The notes below the pieces were generated by a model, which was given only the letters and a program-made list of their open reading frames with translations, did no database searches and had not been told where the DNA came from. DNA of 64,000 nt from Streblospio benedicti (lineage: Eukaryota > Annelida > Polychaeta > Spionida > Spionidae): the NCBI GenBank assembly GCA_019095985.1, contig CM032663.1:21915260-21979259 (forward strand), written 5' to 3'. Made by a program: the position numbers and the translations under genes. Shown one piece after another: positions 59,701 to 64,000 of the stretch; positions within the stretch are counted from its first letter, which is position 1, and the number at the start of each line of letters is the position of its first letter.

Positions 59701-62700
59701 ATGATATCTATCCAGTCTGCAACGAGACCATGTGCTAACAGTGGTTACAATACCTATGCATCTATGTTCAAGAGTAATGACCCTATAGCTTAACTATATA
59801 AGTATTCTCACACTTTTTACCAAATACAGTAGGCTACATTTCGTGATTATCAGTGTCTCTCACTACTTTCTGAATTCTTATGCATCTTCTCGGGAACTTT
59901 AATAAACTTTCGCTCGTTTGTGTAACAAAGTACACCATTGATGAATATATTGTGTGAACTCACTCGTCAAGCGTTCGCAGAATTAGCCTTATATATAGCC
60001 TGCTTAGCGTACATAAAATATGAGTGTACGCCTAGGGAACCAGCAGGGGAGTATTATAACATTTATAGCTAGATTTAGACAGTCCCAAATACTGCAGCAG
60101 AATCAGCCGTGGTGTTGCAGCAACTGTTTTACCCCATTGTCTCGCCAGAGTACGTTAAATGTAATCTATTACTCATTGTAATTTTTTCATCTTCTAGTGC
60201 AGTGGCAATATGGCATGAACATTCCTGACAGTCAGGTGGGGGTAACCAGCAATTCCTCACCCTTTTCCAGTGTTCATAATATACCCCTTCTTGTCGTTAT
60301 TCGTGTATTCGATCATCGTGTAAGTGCAACATTGACATTCCCCTGCCCATGTCCCCGCATTACTGTGTCAAAGGAGATTAAATGTCCCCGGCTTTCAATT
60401 CCTTTCAGCATAGTGGCTTTTTGTGTACAGTCCAAAGTGTGCCGTCACCAGCCGCCACCCCAACCCGGCGTCTGATTATATTAGCTCTGAGGACTAATGC
60501 AGGAACGTAATGCAATGTGGAGGTAAACCATGTTTTCTTGAGAGAATTCATTAAAAGAAGTAGAACAAGTCTCTTGGCTCGCTGCTTGTTTTTATTCTGG
60601 CTTCAGTGGCAAATCCATGATGGTAAAGTGCATCTACTGCAACCAATGATTTCTATTATTTTTCAGATAGTTGCTGTTTGCCCCTCTTTCATCATCGGTC
60701 TATGGGAATCTCTTTTACACTGTGCTGACATTTTTCCAGGGTTGCATATCTTAAATCTATTCTAAAACTTAGTAACTTGTAAATTAAATACTAAGCCCGA
60801 AATATTAAATGAGGCTGCCTATCTGTGAAGGAAACCCTTGAATGTGCCATGCTTTGTGTGCTACCTAGATATTCTAGTAGTTTTAAATGGTGAAAATAGC
60901 TATTGGTCCTTACTACTGGAGTCTGAAATAAAGCATATAAAAAGCTCAAATTGATCAAGATGAATGTCTGATTTACCGGAACGCATACACCCTAATGCAT
61001 GGACCCCTGGCTTGGGAAATCGTGGACCGGTCACCGGTTAATTATGAGTACAATGTAATACCGCCCCTTTAACTATGACTTTGATGTGGGTAAAAATGCC
61101 GGCAATACAGATACGTATGTTCTTTACAGAAATATGGGATATGTAAAAAATACCTCAATGCATTGAATTCAGGATAAAGAAACACTCATTTTTTTCCAAA
61201 TCCCATTTTCTCAGACTATATTCACGCCCATTCAAGCATATAAAATGTAATGACTATAATTGATATCAGGAGTTAAAAAATATGTCGTCCTTAATAGATC
61301 GTCAAATCAATGAAACCATCAAAGTCGGTAGCCCAAAATCAATGAAACCAGCTAAGTTGGTAGCCCCTTTCACCCGACACTAAAACCGTCCATTCAGAGA
61401 CAGCATCCGGAACTACACATTTTCAATGGACGTTGTCGTCTGTGGTGTGTTTGATGTCTGTTTGTCTGACATGACTGGAGCAATATAAACTACACTCTCA
61501 CTAAATTAACTGCCATGTAATTTAATGATCCTACGGTGGCAGACACTAAAGCTTTGTGGTGAAGTGGACGCGCTGTTTAATTTTCGTTTGCTTTGAATGG
61601 ATGCATGAAATATGAAGACACATCAAAATATATTGGTCTGTGTGATAAAAGCATGGACCAGAGAGAGTTCATTTTGAATATAAATTGATTAATAGAAAGC
61701 TGCTTTGCAATGTGATATCTTTGTCATCGTGTTGTTTGAGAAAGCAATTGCATGAATTGCGTAGAAATGTGGTGGTGGATAAGAGTGGTCAGAAATGGTG
61801 GAAAGTGAGTTGATGGCAAATTCAATGTTAGAGATCAAATTGAGGGGAAACAACAAGGTTATCACTAGTCGCTAAGAATGTGGCGCAAATGAAATTTTGA
61901 TGGTACAGGAAATCAGGCATTTTTTTCAAACTAAAAAAAAACACACAAAACCACACACGCGCACAACATTGTTGTGGGAAATAGACATCTAACCCCTGTA
62001 CAAAAATGTCATGAATCAACTCTACACACAGCCGTAGAAAAAAAGATAACATATGCGACTTTATAGTATTCTATCTAACATGTGAACAAAAATGTCATGA
62101 ATCAACTCTTCACACAGCCGTAGAAAGACATAACTTACACGATTTTATAGTATCTTAAAGGACTGTTGCACTGAACATTTACTGATTGCGAGGCGTAACG
62201 GGATTAACCGGGCACCACCCACCAATCAGGTGAACGAGGTCACGTGCTCTCAACATTATTGACTTCCGGGTTTATGTCTAGGGTTATGCAACATGTGCTT
62301 CTTACGTAAGTGAGCAAAAGTGTTTATGATGCTGCTCGTACCATGATTAAATTAACACACACGAGGTGCAAAAGGTACAAACATTTATTGAATCACGAAA
62401 GTCAATATATATTTTCGCAGCTTTAATAGCCACTTCCTATTTTTTACATTGTACATGCATATTAATGACATGTTTCCCCATTTGAACACGGCACAGTATT
62501 CGTGACAGTCTGACTGTAGATTTATCCGTATATGGTTTCAAAGGAAAAGATACGTCGTTTGCCAAAATGACTAAATTCGTATAATCAAAAGTACGGTTTG
62601 CACATGTCGTCCTTTTATATGCTTTGTTATTTTCAAATGAAATGAAAGTAAATGTATTACAAGTCTTTCCACAGTAGAAAAAGAAGTGTGCAATTTCTCA

Positions 62701-64000
62701 GCAGATTTGGAGTCCTTTTCATCATTATATTTCTTCATTCCAATACGCTGTGGAATAAAGATATAGCCCAATGGCAATTATTCTTTATACCAGCGCACCC
62801 TGGTTTCCTTTTTCTTTCTATATTTCAGTTAGATTACTTCAACGTACCTAATTTGATTCCTTCTTCTAACAAATCAATGGTTTAAGAAAAAAGGGGTGAG
62901 GTAAGGAGGGGGGGGCGTGTGTTGCAACCAGTTGATATCATGGGTTTCAAATGTATGAAAGCCCTCAATGCTACAACCTTATGAGACCCCTATGGAAATT
63001 ACTTATTTTGCAGGCGGGACACGTTAGACCGAAAAAATATAACCAACATGACCGGTTATAAATTACGTTAATCTGAATTGTGACCAGGGCAACTAAAATG
63101 GTCTGGCTGCAGTAAAATGTGACCACTGTAAATTTTAACCAATTAATAAAATGACGGTGACAGCATTTTCGTGTTATCACAGGGCTATTGTGCAAAGATC
63201 TTTTAATTTACACCAAAGCGGCCTCTCTTCCAACATCCTGGCATGACCTACTAGTAGTCCTCGTTAAAGTTGGACCTCGGGTGGAATCATGTGCCGAACC
63301 GACGTGTGGATGGGTACTGCAGAGATGATAACGATAGGCCAAGGATATAAAAAAAAATACTTTCTGTGTGCTGTATTGTAATACACACTCAAATGTTAAC
63401 GCACTATACACACTATACACACTTTACATATAAACTCGTAGTCTGCCACCATGGACACTTAAATTGTTTTATATCATTCAGTGGGCGGAAGGCGAGGGCT
63501 TGCTTTCTTCAACAGGAAAACAGGTTTTGGGTGTGGTGTAATTGTAAAATATCTTTTTTTGTAATACATTATAGTGCATTTTTTTTTAAAATCAGCGCGC
63601 TTCGTGAGAATGTGCGATGTACATGATTCTACTAGAATATTCAACTATGTCACATTCTTATTTGTGAAAAAATATTGATAGACATTTCTTAAAAGTCTTT
63701 AAAACGTTTTAGAAATTGAGGATAACATTAAGGATTACTATTCGCGACTGTCCGACTGGGCCATCTAGGGATACATTTAATATCAAGGCATCAGAGTTAT
63801 ATGGCTCCACTGGGTGTGGTGCAACTTCCTTTAGATGCTCATTTGAGAACATTTATGATGCTGTTGCATCTTTTAGTTCATGATGCATTGCTCGCAGTCA
63901 CAATATATGAGAATACCTTTGGGGATAATTGTCATGTTCTGTTCAAATTAATGCGATGTAAGAATTATTATCACACCCATTACTTATACAATTACCCCCC
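59701..64000. other. no supported gene; small duplications
   Basis: A 38-base tandem pair (AATCAATGAAACC..GTCGGTAGCCC) at 61303-61364. An ~85-base direct repeat (AAAAATGTCATGAATCAACT) at 62000-62070 and 62086-62153. Solo TIR-family ends at 62494-62518 and 63739-63760. No supported exon or RNA gene. Confidence 0.4.

Noticed and set aside
60197-60475. 92-codon plus-strand frame ending PPPQPGV
   Set aside because: A possible splice acceptor precedes it, but no upstream exon or domain was found and the composition is not convincing.

Overview
The window is genomic DNA from an animal, most likely a marine invertebrate. It has spliced genes with short exons (about 35-230 bases) in GT-AG and a few GC-AG introns. 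The proteins are extracellular modules of metazoan type: thrombospondin type 1, a protease-associated (PA) domain, and a TNF-receptor-like cysteine-rich domain. Two genes resemble animal-specific families, TMEM268 and CXorf65. Non-coding DNA is AT-rich and packed with short inverted-repeat transposons, tRNA-derived SINEs and a Penelope-like remnant. The phylum cannot be fixed by reading; a lophotrochozoan or an invertebrate deuterostome both fit.

Layout. 1-6 kb: no host gene; a Penelope-like remnant with inverted terminal arms, diverged tandem repeats and a G/C-ended MITE. 6.1-14.9 kb (+): a 13-exon gene for a secreted protein made of three copies of an unrecognised ~190-residue module; its third intron is a rearranged repeat array that also holds a decayed copy of the next exon. 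17.8-19.0 kb (+): a secreted protein with a single BCMA-like cysteine-rich domain and a very basic tail. 19.3-19.8 kb (+): an intronless CXorf65-like gene only 308 bases further on. 21.8-28.0 kb (+): an 11-exon gene for a type I membrane protein (signal peptide, PA domain, Cys-rich segment, Ser/Thr-rich repeats, TSP1-like modules, one membrane span). 29.6-31.7 kb (-): a three-exon gene for an unrecognised 436-residue charged protein. 41.5-44.6 kb (-): a TMEM268-like two-span membrane protein, seven exons seen, first coding exon not found. 45-64 kb: no gene I can support; MITEs, SINEs, a long pure CAG/GCA repeat and low-complexity tracts.

The genes do not look like one pathway. Three of the six encode secreted or surface proteins with exon-shuffled modules, which suggests roles at the cell surface, in the matrix or in immunity, but this is inference. 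Exon boundaries were chosen by hand from splice-site sequence, reading phase and comparison between repeats or with remembered family members. All family calls rest on motif recognition, not on a database search.
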